A DNA stretch of 64,000 nucleotides, taken from Rhizobium sp. CCGE531. Its GTDB lineage: Bacteria > Pseudomonadota > Alphaproteobacteria > Rhizobiales > Rhizobiaceae. The notes beneath the pieces are model-generated. The model worked only from the letters and a program-made list of their open reading frames with translations, searched no databases and was not told where the DNA came from. Location of the stretch: positions 124,001 through 188,000 of the forward strand of contig NZ_CP032688.1 in NCBI RefSeq assembly GCF_003627795.1, given 5' to 3'. This document shows, one piece after another, positions 49,147 to 57,960 of the stretch. Every line of letters starts with the position of its first letter. Positions within the stretch are counted from its first letter, which is position 1. Both the position numbers and the translations under genes were made by a program.

Positions 49147-49855
49147 CTTTCGATCATTTGTTTCGCGAGGAATCGCCGAGCAATATCACTTAAAAACCCC
49201 CTCGTTTTCGATGCACGCTCTCTATTACAAAAGGAATCGTTCAACCAGAGGGCGGTGGTTGTTTTGCAGTGGATTGGCTTGCAAACTTCCCGCAATCGCT
49301 ATTTCGCAAAGGTGCAGCATTGTACTGTGAGATGCGCAACGATGCGCAAACGCAGACCTCTCGCGGCGAAACCCAATTACGCCCAACCGCTGACCGTCTC
49401 TCGCATTTCTCGAAGGCCGGTCGCAGGTGTCTTACAGGTCGTGGCGAGCCGCCATACCCCTTCGATGTCGCGCGACATCGCAGCCATTCCTCTCCCCGCA
49501 AAGGCCCTCATCGGCTTCGGGAATGACGATGTTCCAGGAAGCGGGTCCACGGGATTATCGTGGGATGCGCCGCGGCACTAAAAGAATTTCGTCGCCGTCA
49601 GAATTGACGACGTCGACAGTTCTGACCTCCATCCTGAAATTCGGTCAGTAGGCTAGTGAGCGCGCCACCGTCAAATGCGAGCTGAGCTCCGGAGAAGCAG
49701 TCTCCTCAGCCATTAGATGCGTTCTTTCGGGTTTGGCGGTCAATCGACGCCACAAGCGCGTTGATGCTGTGAAGCGTAGAAGACTGCACCTGAGCCCTTG
49801 CTGCGATCGCGGCGACCTGGCTGTGGTTTTCCACCACCGCCACTGATGATCCCTG
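49147..49855. other. Region upstream of the nuclease-helicase operon
   Basis: About 700 bases lie between this operon and the NDH-2 gene. Short frames on the plus strand (49255-49650) have no domain or ribosome-binding site. It must hold the operon promoter, but no convincing -35/-10 pair was found. Confidence 0.4.
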
Positions 49856-51118
49856 CTAGACCTCGTCCTTCAGCGTCTCCTTCTGGGTAATAAGGCGGGC
49901 AGAGTGATGTCCGGAGGTAAATGCCCAAAGCCAGCTCAGCGCGACTGCCATGCGGCTCCGCGTTCCGATCAAAAAGTAGATGTGGGCAAAGCCCCAGATC
50001 CACCAGGCGATGGAGCCCTTCAGCCGCAGCCTTCCGAAATCGATCACCGCGGAGCTTGGTCCTATGGTCGCAAGATTGCCAAGATGCCTGTACTTGAAGG
50101 CAGGCGGCCCTGAGCGCTGCTTGAGGCGGGCCTTGATCACTTGGGCGACGTATTTTCCCTGCTGCTTTGCGGCAGGCGCGATACCAGGAACCAGCATTCC
50201 CTCGCCAGTCTTAACGCTAGCGGTATCGCCGACAACGAAGATGTCCGGGTGTTCGAAGACCGTGAGGTCGGGCTGCACGATAGCACGCCCCGCTCGATCC
50301 GTCTCCGCCCCCACCCACACGGCGGCCTTGGATGCCTGCACACCCGCCGCCCATATGACCGTGCGGCTCGGGACGAACTCGTCCCCAATCGATATGCCTT
50401 CCTCGTTGCAGTCGGTTACGGGCCTTCCCGTGCGAACCTCGACGCCCATCGACGCAAGAGATCGCTCGGCGTATTGCGATAACGCCTCATGGAAAACAGG
50501 CAGAATACGCGGCCCTGCCTCTACAAGAAGAATGCGCGCCGAAGTCGTATCAATGTTTCTGAATTCCTCGACAAGCGTCCTTTGAGCCAGTTCGGCGATG
50601 ATCCCGGCCATCTCGACGCCTGTCGGCCCCGCGCCGATTATCGAGAAGGTCAGCAGCGCCGCCCGCGCTTGGGGATCGGTTTCCAGCTCCGCCTTTTCGA
50701 ATGCCAGGAGAAGACGACGGCGGATGGTGGTGGCGTCTTCCAATGCCTTCAGTCCGGGCGCGAAAGGCTCCCATTCATCCCGGCCGAAATACGCGTGACG
50801 GGCCCCCGTTGCGAGAACAAGGGTATCGTAGGAAATGGCATGACCGCCCTTGAGCGAGACGAGCCGCTTCTCGACATCGACGCCCACGACCTCGCCAAGA
50901 AGCGTCGTGACATCTTTCCTTTGGCGGAATACAGCCCGAATGGGCCAGGCAATCTCGGAGGTCGCCAAGACCGTCGTCGCGACCTGATAGAGTAGCGGCT
51001 GGAACAGGTGATGATTGCGTCTGTCGATGATCGTGATCGAGAGGTTTGGACATTTGAGATCCTTGGCCAATTGGAGGCCGGCGAAACCGCCTCCCACGAT
51101 GACAACTCGATGCTCCAT
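49856..51118 (-). CDS. ndh: Type II NADH:quinone oxidoreductase (NDH-2)
   Basis: The protein has 420 residues, with GGGAGGACG before the ATG. FAD motif VVIVGGGFAGLQLAKDLK and HHLFQPLLYQVATTVLATSE, NADH motif SIIGAGPTGVEMAGIIAELA, and IFVVGDTASVKTGEGMLVPG with AKQQGKYVAQVIKARL are all family hallmarks. The C-terminal hydrophobic SIAWWIWGFAHIYFLIGTRS anchors the enzyme to the inner membrane. It passes electrons from NADH to quinone without pumping protons. Placed at the end of a sugar-uptake operon that encodes an NAD-dependent alcohol dehydrogenase, it could reoxidise the NADH produced. Confidence 0.94.
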   Translation of the reverse strand: MEHRVVIVGGGFAGLQLAKDLKCPNLSITIIDRRNHHLFQPLLYQVATTVLATSEIAWPIRAVFRQRKDVTTLLGEVVGVDVEKRLVSLKGGHAISYDTLVLATGARHAYFGRDEWEPFAPGLKALEDATTIRRRLLLAFEKAELETDPQARAALLTFSIIGAGPTGVEMAGIIAELAQRTLVEEFRNIDTTSARILLVEAGPRILPVFHEALSQYAERSLASMGVEVRTGRPVTDCNEEGISIGDEFVPSRTVIWAAGVQASKAAVWVGAETDRAGRAIVQPDLTVFEHPDIFVVGDTASVKTGEGMLVPGIAPAAKQQGKYVAQVIKARLKQRSGPPAFKYRHLGNLATIGPSSAVIDFGRLRLKGSIAWWIWGFAHIYFLIGTRSRMAVALSWLWAFTSGHHSARLITQKETLKDEV

Positions 51119-51192
51119 TTCGTCCTCCCGCGAGCCTTTGGAAAAACCCGCCTCGGATCGAGCGCGTCTTTCGGTGTTGCATGATCACAAAC

Positions 51193-51504
51193 TCAGTCGC
51201 TGATGCGACTGCTCACGATGATGGAAGGGGGGCTTACCAGCAACGGAAGCAGTGGTTCGAGAACACGCTTGACGTTCGCAGATTCTCCGTGACGCGCGGC
51301 TGCCTCCTCGTTTGCCCAACCATCGAGAATGAAGAACGTATTGGGCTCGTCGGAGCGCTGGTAGAGATTGTAGTAAAGGCAGCCCTCTTCCTCGCGGGCA
51401 GGGCCGACAAACTCCTGGAGCAGTGTGTTGACACGGTCCCGGTTACGCGTCGATGTTTTAAACTCGACAATAAGATGCTGTTCGTCGGACTTGCGCGATG
51501 GCAT
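51193..51504 (-). CDS. ABM-domain monooxygenase-like protein
   Basis: The protein has 103 residues, with AGGAG six bases before the ATG. HLIVEFKTSTRNRDRVNTLL, then EEEGCLYYNLYQRSDEPNTF and FILDGWANEEAAARHGESAN match antibiotic-biosynthesis-monooxygenase (YgiN-like) proteins, small dimeric beta-barrel proteins that oxidise quinols or similar compounds without a cofactor. It starts 11 bases after the alcohol dehydrogenase gene and precedes the NDH-2 gene, so it is in the same operon. The substrate is unknown; a quinol is possible given the neighbour. Confidence 0.87.
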   Translation of the reverse strand: MPSRKSDEQHLIVEFKTSTRNRDRVNTLLQEFVGPAREEEGCLYYNLYQRSDEPNTFFILDGWANEEAAARHGESANVKRVLEPLLPLLVSPPSIIVSSRISD

Positions 51505-51515
51505 GTGGGAAGCTC

Positions 51516-52616
51516 CTAGTTGAAGACGATGACGGGCTTGATCACGCGGCCAGCTTCGGCATCGGCGATGGCCTCGTTGATTTTCTCGAACGGATACTTT
51601 GTGATCAGCTCCTGGAACGGGAATAAGCCGGCCTGGTTCAGCTCGACCAGTTGGGGAATGAAGAGCTGCGGGATCTGGTCTCCGAGGATGGCACCCTGAA
51701 TTTTCCGGTTGAAGACCATGAGGTCCAGCGGAATTGGAATGTCCTTGCCGAGCGCGTCGAGCCCGAGGAGGACGATATGGCCCCCTGCCCGCGTGCATTT
51801 GATCGTGTTCAGGATGACGGGAATGATACCCACGGCGTCGATCGCAAAATCGGCACCGCCACCCGTCAAGGCGTGGATCTGCTCCACGACGTCTGGGTCC
51901 CTGCCGTTGATTGCGTGGGTCGCGCCCAACGTCTTGGCCATGGCCAAACGCTGCTCATTCAGGTCAACGATGATGATCTTGCTACACCGCCGCACCTTGG
52001 CGGCCATCACCGCAGCCATGCCGACTGCTCCCGCGCCGAACACGGCAATGGTTTGTCCGATCTCCGGCTTCATGGCGTTGATGACGGTACCTGCTCCCGT
52101 TGCCATGCCGCAACCGAGCGGGGCCGCATTCATCAGGTCGAAATCCTTGGGAAGCTGCGCAGCGTTGTTTTCAGTCGCCAGAATGTGCGTAGCGAAGGAT
52201 GACTGACCAACGAAGTTGCTGCCGATACCGACCTCGTCGCATAGCAATGCCTTCTTTCCGTTGGGACGCAGCCCGGCGAGGTTGTACTGGGTGTAATTCT
52301 GACAGTTCATCGGGTGTGAGCGGCGGCAATCGGCGCAGAAGCCGCATGAGCTCTGGCTGAGCGCGACGTGATCACCGACCTTGAGACTCTGGACGTCGGC
52401 ACCGATCGCCTCGACAATGCCGACGCCCTCGTGGCCGGGAATGACCGGAGCCGGTGGCCCGAAGATGCCGTCGCGCAGAAGGAGGTCGGTGTGGCAGATG
52501 CCCGTCGCGACAGTACGAACCAGGATCTCGTTACCTTGGGGATCGGCTAGTTCGAGTTCGCGAAACTCCAACGGGCTCTTCGGCTTGACTGCGACGGCGG
52601 CTGTGATCTTCACCAT
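51516..52616 (-). CDS. Zinc-dependent (aryl-)alcohol dehydrogenase, NAD type
   Basis: The protein has 366 residues from MVKITAAVAV, preceded by AAGGAGAAGA. It belongs to the medium-chain family: catalytic zinc ligands in TGICHTDLLL and PGHEGVGIVE, the structural zinc loop CGFCADCRRSHPMNC, and NAD binding by AVFGAGAVGMAAVMAAK with an aspartate at the end of the strand (IIIVDLNEQRLA). It resembles benzyl/aryl-alcohol dehydrogenases and is a paralogue of the enzyme at 59375. The gene lies 65 bases downstream of the permease genes, so it is expected to oxidise the imported compound or a product of it. Confidence 0.92.
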   Translation of the reverse strand: MVKITAAVAVKPKSPLEFRELELADPQGNEILVRTVATGICHTDLLLRDGIFGPPAPVIPGHEGVGIVEAIGADVQSLKVGDHVALSQSSCGFCADCRRSHPMNCQNYTQYNLAGLRPNGKKALLCDEVGIGSNFVGQSSFATHILATENNAAQLPKDFDLMNAAPLGCGMATGAGTVINAMKPEIGQTIAVFGAGAVGMAAVMAAKVRRCSKIIIVDLNEQRLAMAKTLGATHAINGRDPDVVEQIHALTGGGADFAIDAVGIIPVILNTIKCTRAGGHIVLLGLDALGKDIPIPLDLMVFNRKIQGAILGDQIPQLFIPQLVELNQAGLFPFQELITKYPFEKINEAIADAEAGRVIKPVIVFN

Positions 52617-52681
52617 TCTCTTCTCCTTCACTCTCCCGCGACTGCGGCGGGACCTGCTTTTGCCGCCAGAACCGGGTCCAT

Positions 52682-53680
52682 TCAGACTCGTCCGGCGCGC
52701 GCCCCGTAAACGATCGCAGCAAGTGCGATAATCCCGCCCTGGACGATGAGCTTTCCAGGCTCCTGGATGCCGAAGACTGTCAGCATGGCGAACAGGAAGC
52801 TGAACGCGACGACCGCCACGAACGGGCCTGCAACACCGCCCCTGTCCACCCCGAAGGTGACGCCTCCAAGGATTGTCGCGGCGAGCGCGTTCATGAAGGT
52901 ATCGAAGCCGGGCTTGATGGTACCGACGGCGAGCGCCGAGACCTGAACCAGAGCGGCAATGCCCGTCAGCGTGCCTGCAAGCGTATGGGAAACGAAGATG
53001 GTTCGGGCCAGTGGGATGCCGGTCGTCTCTGCCGCACGTGGATTGTCTCCGACGGCGCGAAAGTAGCGGCCGACGATGAGGAAGCGGAATGCAATGGCGA
53101 CTAGCGCGGAAATTCCGATCCAGACGATCACGGAATACGAAAGCCCGTGGATATTGCCGCTGGTGAGCCCGCGAAGCCAGCTCGGCGTCGATCCGGGCGC
53201 GCGACCGGCGCTCATGTACTGCACGATGCCAATTAGGATCGCGGAGACACTCAGTGTCGAGATGACCGCGGACGCCCGGATGTAAGCGACGAGAATGCCA
53301 TTGATCAGGCCGACCGCGATGCCAACGGCGATCGGCATCAGGACCGTTACATATGGAGGATAGTTGTTCAAGAAGCCCGAGCTCGCCAGGTAAATCGCGA
53401 AGGCGAACACGCCGCTGACCGACAGATCGATCGAGCGCACGCGCATGACGAGGGACTGCGCCAGTACAGCGATTCCGAGCGGGGCGGACTGCTTGAGGAT
53501 CACAAACCAGTAGTTGGGGTTGATCAGAGTCGCGCTGACCGCCGGGGCGAGCGCGATCAGGATCGCGAGGACGTAGTAGGCCGGCGGCAAACCGAGTATC
53601 CACGAAACGACACGCTTCGCATAAAAGGGGCGCGGCAGCGTCTCGGTTTTCGCTTTTGTGCCTGTCATCGAGAAGTCCAT
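52682..53680 (-). CDS. Sugar ABC importer permease (RbsC type), second copy
   Basis: The protein has 332 residues and about eight to ten membrane helices, for example YVLAILIALAPAVSATLI and LGIAVLAQSLVMRVRSIDLS. SIDLSVSGVFAFAIYLAS and the late LAATILGGVTFGVDRGGVAG are hallmarks of BPD_transp_2 (ribose/xylose-type) permeases. It begins four bases after the other permease gene. With two different permeases the importer is likely a heterodimer. Its C-terminal RVYGARAGRV-like end is cytosolic. Confidence 0.92.
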   Translation of the reverse strand: MDFSMTGTKAKTETLPRPFYAKRVVSWILGLPPAYYVLAILIALAPAVSATLINPNYWFVILKQSAPLGIAVLAQSLVMRVRSIDLSVSGVFAFAIYLASSGFLNNYPPYVTVLMPIAVGIAVGLINGILVAYIRASAVISTLSVSAILIGIVQYMSAGRAPGSTPSWLRGLTSGNIHGLSYSVIVWIGISALVAIAFRFLIVGRYFRAVGDNPRAAETTGIPLARTIFVSHTLAGTLTGIAALVQVSALAVGTIKPGFDTFMNALAATILGGVTFGVDRGGVAGPFVAVVAFSFLFAMLTVFGIQEPGKLIVQGGIIALAAIVYGARAGRV

Positions 53681-53684
53681 CTTC

Positions 53685-54626
53685 TTAAAGTCCGATTGTT
53701 TTACGACGCTGGGAGACGACGAGCAGGAGCAGCAGCAGGCCTTTCACGACCGACTGTAGGTAAGCCGACACGTTGGCGAGGTTCATCACGTTGTTGACGA
53801 TTCCGAGAATGGCCGCTCCCACGACGGTGCCAAGGATACTGCCAATGCCGCCCGCAAGATGGACGCCCCCGAGCGCCGCCGCAGTGACGGACTCGATGCC
53901 GAAGGTCGTACCACCCTTGGGATCGCCCGAGGCAAGACGGCCCGCGAGGAACATTCCGGCTGCGCACGCGAACAACGCCGACAGGACGTAGGCCTTGATG
54001 ACCGTGCGTTCGACGGGAACACCGTTCATGCGCGCGTTAAAATCGTTGCCGCCCGAGGCAAATAGATAGAGACCGAACGGTCTGCGATAGAGGATCCAGG
54101 CCGCAGCGCAGGATGCTAAAATCAGCCAGAAAAGTGAGTTGGGTATCGGGCCGATCGAACCGGCGACCGATGCTGACAACCATTCGGGAACGCGTCCGCC
54201 GGGAATTGGAAGGATGATGAGCGCAAGGCCTTGCGCGATACCCATCGTCGCCAGCGTCATGATGATCGGGTGGACGTTCAGCCGTGCCACGCCGTAGCCA
54301 TTTGCTATGCCGAACGCCATCGCCACCGCAATACAGAGCAGGACCCGAACGGATTCGGGAAGATCGAGAGTCATGATCGTGGTCGTGATGCTGATAATCG
54401 ATCCGACCGAAACGTCGAGGCCGCCGGTTAGGATGACGAACGTCTGCCCCAACGCGGAGATAACAAGAACGGTGGACTGGGCGAGCAGGTTCGAGAGATT
54501 CTCCGGAGCGAGGAAACCCGGGAGGAAGATCACCGACGCGATCAGCATGATAACCAGTGTACCAATCGAAAGACGGATCGCTCCGGCCCGGTACGGGATC
54601 CTGAAAAAGGCCGTGACGGTATTCAT
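53685..54626 (-). CDS. Sugar ABC importer permease (RbsC type), first copy
   Basis: The protein has 313 residues, with GGAGG before the ATG. IRLSIGTLVIMLIASVIFLP is the first membrane helix. TFVILTGGLDVSVGSIISIT and AAALGGVHLAGGIGSILGTV are the conserved segments of RbsC/XylH permeases. It lies ten bases after the ATPase gene. Together with the second permease it forms the transmembrane path of the importer. Confidence 0.92.
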   Translation of the reverse strand: MNTVTAFFRIPYRAGAIRLSIGTLVIMLIASVIFLPGFLAPENLSNLLAQSTVLVISALGQTFVILTGGLDVSVGSIISITTTIMTLDLPESVRVLLCIAVAMAFGIANGYGVARLNVHPIIMTLATMGIAQGLALIILPIPGGRVPEWLSASVAGSIGPIPNSLFWLILASCAAAWILYRRPFGLYLFASGGNDFNARMNGVPVERTVIKAYVLSALFACAAGMFLAGRLASGDPKGGTTFGIESVTAAALGGVHLAGGIGSILGTVVGAAILGIVNNVMNLANVSAYLQSVVKGLLLLLLVVSQRRKTIGL

Positions 54627-54636
54627 GGGTTCCTCC

Positions 54637-56166
54637 TCAATGAACGGCCGCGCGCGACTCGTGCGCGGAGTTGGAAACGAGTGCGGTTCGGAGGATGCTC
54701 TCTTCGGTCGCGTCCGCGGCAGGCATCTGACCGACGACCTTCCGGTCGTGAACTACGAGGATTTTGTCGCAGAGACCGATCAGCTCTGCGTGTTCGCGGG
54801 AGGAGACGATCACGGCACCGCCGCGGTCGCAGAAATCGCGGAGCAGCCGGTAAATTTCGGCCTTCGCCCCGACATCGACACCCCGTGTCGGCTCTTCGAT
54901 AACCAGTATGTCGACGCCGGAAAGCAACCAGCGCCCCAGTAGGACTTTCTGCTGATTGCCACCGGAGAGCTTCCCGACTGGAACACTTGGATCGGCCGCG
55001 GCCACGCGCAAAGCCTTGATAACTTCCCGAACCTTGGAGACGGACCGCCAGGCGACACTGGCCATGTTGCGGTTGAGCTGTTTTCCGAGAGCGATATTAT
55101 CGTAGATGGGTAGGCGCAGGAACAGGCCCTCCTGCTTCCTGTCTTCGGGGATAAAGCCTATCCCCGATGCGATGGCGTTCGAGAAACCCGACGACACATT
55201 CACGCCCTTCATGCTGTTGTTTGCTTGCCGGCGGCGGACTGTAACGGCCCTTGCGGTTTCGACGCCGACGACCGCACGCATGATCTCTCGCTGTCCCTGC
55301 CCTTCGAGTCCGGCCAGCCCGATGATTTCGCCTTTCCGGACAGCAAAGCCCACAGTCGAACCGTCATCCTGAAGCCGGAGTTCAGAAACCTCGAGCATGG
55401 GCTCGCCTGTCTCGCGCGATCGGGCTGGAAAAAAGTTCTGGAGTTCACGCCCCACCATGGTCGCGACGAGAGAATGAAGATTGAAATCTTGCGCCTTTGC
55501 GGTCTTCACCCACGCGCCGTCCTTCATGACGGTGATGGTATCGCAGAGTTCGAAAACCTCGTTCATGCGATGCGAAATATAGACGACCGCCTTCCCCTTC
55601 GCTTTCAGGTCACGAATGACCTTGAAGAGATGGTCGACGTCCGTGGAGTTCAAAGCGGCGGTCGGTTCGTCAAAAATGAAGACATCGGCGTTCGACGTTA
55701 GGCCCTTTGCGATTTCCACGGCCTGCTGTTGCGCCACCGTCAGTGTCTCCACGATTGCCGTCGCGTCCAGTTGTGGAAAAACATCCGCCAGCAGTTTGCG
55801 AGACCTCTCCACGACCTCGGCTCCATCGATCGAACCGTCGGCGCGCCGTGGTTCGTGCCCTAGAAACATGTTCTCGGCGACCGTGAGATTAGGGATCAGC
55901 GTGAACTCCTGAAACACGGTCGATACTCCCGCAAGGCGCGCTTCCTTGGGAGAACGGAAGGCTGCCTCCTGTCCATGGAGTCGTACGCTTCCGGCGGTCG
56001 GCTGGTAGACGCCCGCCAGAATTCGCATGAGCGTGGACTTTCCTGCGCCGTTCTCACCCATGAGTGCGTGGATTGAGCCTCGTTCAAGTGAAAACCGGAC
56101 GTTCGAAAGGACCTGGGTCGCACCGAACGATTTGTCGATGCCGACCATCTCGACAAGCATGGTCAT
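54637..56166 (-). CDS. Sugar ABC importer ATPase with two nucleotide-binding domains (RbsA type)
   Basis: The protein has ~509 residues. The first domain has Walker A GENGAGKST, LTVAQQQAVEIAKGL in the signature position and DVFIFDEPTAAL. The second starts near GFAVRKGEIIGLAGLEGQGQ with a degenerate Walker A. It keeps the family's signature GKLSGGNQQKVLLGRW and Walker B ILVIEEPTRGVDVGAKAEIY. This tandem arrangement is that of RbsA, MglA and XylG. The start at 56166 (MTMLVEM) was chosen over 56178 because GGAAG precedes it. A strong hairpin between this gene and the binding protein gene upstream probably lowers its expression relative to the binding protein. Confidence 0.94.
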   Translation of the reverse strand: MTMLVEMVGIDKSFGATQVLSNVRFSLERGSIHALMGENGAGKSTLMRILAGVYQPTAGSVRLHGQEAAFRSPKEARLAGVSTVFQEFTLIPNLTVAENMFLGHEPRRADGSIDGAEVVERSRKLLADVFPQLDATAIVETLTVAQQQAVEIAKGLTSNADVFIFDEPTAALNSTDVDHLFKVIRDLKAKGKAVVYISHRMNEVFELCDTITVMKDGAWVKTAKAQDFNLHSLVATMVGRELQNFFPARSRETGEPMLEVSELRLQDDGSTVGFAVRKGEIIGLAGLEGQGQREIMRAVVGVETARAVTVRRRQANNSMKGVNVSSGFSNAIASGIGFIPEDRKQEGLFLRLPIYDNIALGKQLNRNMASVAWRSVSKVREVIKALRVAAADPSVPVGKLSGGNQQKVLLGRWLLSGVDILVIEEPTRGVDVGAKAEIYRLLRDFCDRGGAVIVSSREHAELIGLCDKILVVHDRKVVGQMPAADATEESILRTALVSNSAHESRAAVH

Positions 56167-56192
56167 GAGTACTTCCATTCTTTGAGAGTGAT

Positions 56193-56217
56193 GCGGGCGC
56201 GGTTCGTCCGCGCCCGC
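56193..56217 (-). promoter_or_regulatory. Intercistronic hairpin between binding protein and ATPase genes
   Basis: GCGGGCGCGG and CCGCGCCCGC form a perfect ten-base GC-only stem with the loop TTCGT, located between the stop of the binding protein gene (56224) and the start of the ATPase gene. No U-tract follows. Such hairpins protect the upstream mRNA and reduce downstream expression in importer operons, which matches the need for excess binding protein. Confidence 0.75.
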
Positions 56218-56223
56218 GTAGCG

Positions 56224-57312
56224 TCAGGCCTTGAAGTACTCGAGGAGCTTCTCATTCGGCATTTCTGTTGGGGCCCAGTAAGCGTCCGTGAGGTCGGGGC
56301 GGTAAAACTGCGCAAGATTGCCATCGACGATTGGCTTGGGCCGGTTGGTCCAGTTGCGCTGGATCGGCTTGCCTTCGAGAAGCGCGAAGGCCGCACGCAG
56401 GGCTGCCGTCGAAAGAGCCGGAGGGCAAATGGGCCCAATCGAAGAGAGCTTTTCGTCATTCCAACGACGCATCCAACCGTTCAGGGCTTCTCCCGTGATC
56501 GGTGGAATGGTGGAAGCCCCGGCTTCCTGCAGCGCGTCCAGGACCCCGAGCGACATGTTCGCGCCATCAGTCCAGACCCCGGCGACATCGGGATCAGAGA
56601 GATAGAGGCTTTCGGCTATCTTCTTTGAGTCCTCGTAGGACCAGCTGCCGTGCTGGGTTGAGGTGATTTGGAGACCGGACTTGCTGAAGACTTCCATCGC
56701 CCCGGCGTAACGATCAGCATCGATCGGATGTCCGGCGACGCCGCGCAGCACCCACACTTTTCCCTTGTTGCCGAGCTTATCGACGAGGAACTGCGCCATC
56801 ACCCGGCCGAAGTAGAAGTCGTCGCCCTGGACCTGCACCGTGAATTCGTCAGTGTCGACGCGACCGAGATAGACGACCGTCGGAATGCCAGCGGCCTTCG
56901 CCTTCCTGATGCCTTCGACGGCCGAGCCTGTCGTAAGCGGCGCAATGATGATTGCATCGACTTTTTGTGCGATCAGATCTTCGATGTCGGCGACCTGTTT
57001 GGAGGCGTTGAGGTCGGCGCTCCGGAATTGATAGTCGGCGACACGGGCCTTGTTCCTGCTGATCTCGTATTCGGCCTCGAATGCGGTTTGATAGGTGTGC
57101 GTTGAACCGGCCAGGCCATAGTGGCTGTGACCGATCTTCCAGCGGCCTGCCTTGGCAAACTTACCAGCGTCGACGACGGGGTTCTCCCCTTCGGACGGCC
57201 AGGTGTCGGGTAGCAGGGCGATCGCATCCTCTGCCCGCAGGATGCCCGGTAATCCGAACGCGCCAGCTGCAATCAAGGCACTGCCCGTCTGTAGGAATGT
57301 ACGTCTTTTCAT
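56224..57312 (-). CDS. Sugar ABC importer periplasmic binding protein, Tat-type signal
   Basis: The protein has 362 residues. MKRRTFLQTGSALIAAGAFG is a twin-arginine-type signal peptide, unlike the Sec signals of the other binding proteins in the window. The mature domain is Peripla_BP_4: KIGHSHYGLAGSTHTYQTAF, KVDAIIIAPLTTGSAVEGI, GKVWVLRGVAGHPIDADRY, then LSDPDVAGVWTDGANMSLGV. It leads the importer operon and is expected to be its most abundant product. The ligand is probably a sugar, polyol or a sugar-like alcohol; the nearby alcohol dehydrogenases and GMC oxidoreductase favour an alcohol. Confidence 0.92.
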   Translation of the reverse strand: MKRRTFLQTGSALIAAGAFGLPGILRAEDAIALLPDTWPSEGENPVVDAGKFAKAGRWKIGHSHYGLAGSTHTYQTAFEAEYEISRNKARVADYQFRSADLNASKQVADIEDLIAQKVDAIIIAPLTTGSAVEGIRKAKAAGIPTVVYLGRVDTDEFTVQVQGDDFYFGRVMAQFLVDKLGNKGKVWVLRGVAGHPIDADRYAGAMEVFSKSGLQITSTQHGSWSYEDSKKIAESLYLSDPDVAGVWTDGANMSLGVLDALQEAGASTIPPITGEALNGWMRRWNDEKLSSIGPICPPALSTAALRAAFALLEGKPIQRNWTNRPKPIVDGNLAQFYRPDLTDAYWAPTEMPNEKLLEYFKA

Positions 57313-57435
57313 CGAAATTCTCCTCCTCTTGCCACCCAGCGCGGCCGATTATTGTCTGCGTTGTCGGGAGCCCCAGTTCTCCAGCCGTCGCCGGACTCTC
57401 CCCAGAACGGCAGACAGAATGATTATAAATCAGCA

Positions 57436-57446
57436 GACAATCTGTC
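57436..57446. promoter_or_regulatory. GACAATCTGTC operator-like dyad (copy 2)
   Basis: GACAATCTGTC within CAGACAATCTGTCAA lies 124 bases upstream of the binding protein gene and is identical to the copy at 5878. It is a good candidate for the operator of the importer operon. Apart from this the interval 57313-57641 shows no gene. Confidence 0.6.
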
Positions 57447-57641
57447 AATAGATTCGGCAAATATGTCGAATTTCCTGGAGTAATTCAATGTAAGGTACTG
57501 TTATAATCAGCTTTTCTCGAAATTTTTCGAACGCTACGACAATAGGACAAACCGGCGTCGAGAGGTTCTGTTCCGTCTCCACTGGTTAACACCTTTCAAG
57601 ACCAGGCAACCCCGACAAGTGCAATCGCGCATCCGTCAGTC

Positions 57642-57938
57642 TTGCGCTCGGTGAGCGCAGAGCCGAACGAGTCTGATTTGACAACGCAGGCACCAGACGG
57701 AGCGCGTACCGTGGACGCGAGCGCCCATCTCGCACGTCATCTTATTTTCGAAGCGCTGCCCCGATTACTCAGCACAAAGCGAAGTCGTCGTGGCGCGCGG
57801 AAGGTAGCCAAGACAATCTGGCGCGTCGTCGCGCTTTTGGATAAAATGCTAGATGATGAGTTAAAAACAGGTCCGCAAATCCTTTATCGCCTCGATCGCA
57901 ACCTTTTCTTTGGACAAGATGCTGCCCGCTGTGCATAA
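57642..57938 (+). CDS. Possible small protein of unknown function
   Basis: A frame of 98 codons from a TTG. The middle part, ASAHLARHLIFEALPRLLST, then KVAKTIWRVVALLDKMLDDE, has plausible amphipathic helices. There is no clear ribosome-binding site and no family I recognise. It faces the neighbouring dehydrogenase gene tail to tail. It could be chance. Confidence 0.25.
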   Translation: MRSVSAEPNESDLTTQAPDGARTVDASAHLARHLIFEALPRLLSTKRSRRGARKVAKTIWRVVALLDKMLDDELKTGPQILYRLDRNLFFGQDAARCA

Positions 57939-57960
57939 GCCCAGCGGCTTGGTTTGCGTC

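Noticed and set aside
49255-49650. Overlapping plus-strand frames upstream of the nuclease gene, considered as a missing fourth component of the system
   Set aside because: They point away from the operon, have no ribosome-binding sites and look compositionally random.
51516-53603. A single 695-codon frame covering the alcohol dehydrogenase and part of the permease
   Set aside because: The upstream part is a shadow of the permease gene. The dehydrogenase has its own ATG at 52616 with AAGGAGAAGA, the expected family N-terminus and normal length, so it is not a fusion.
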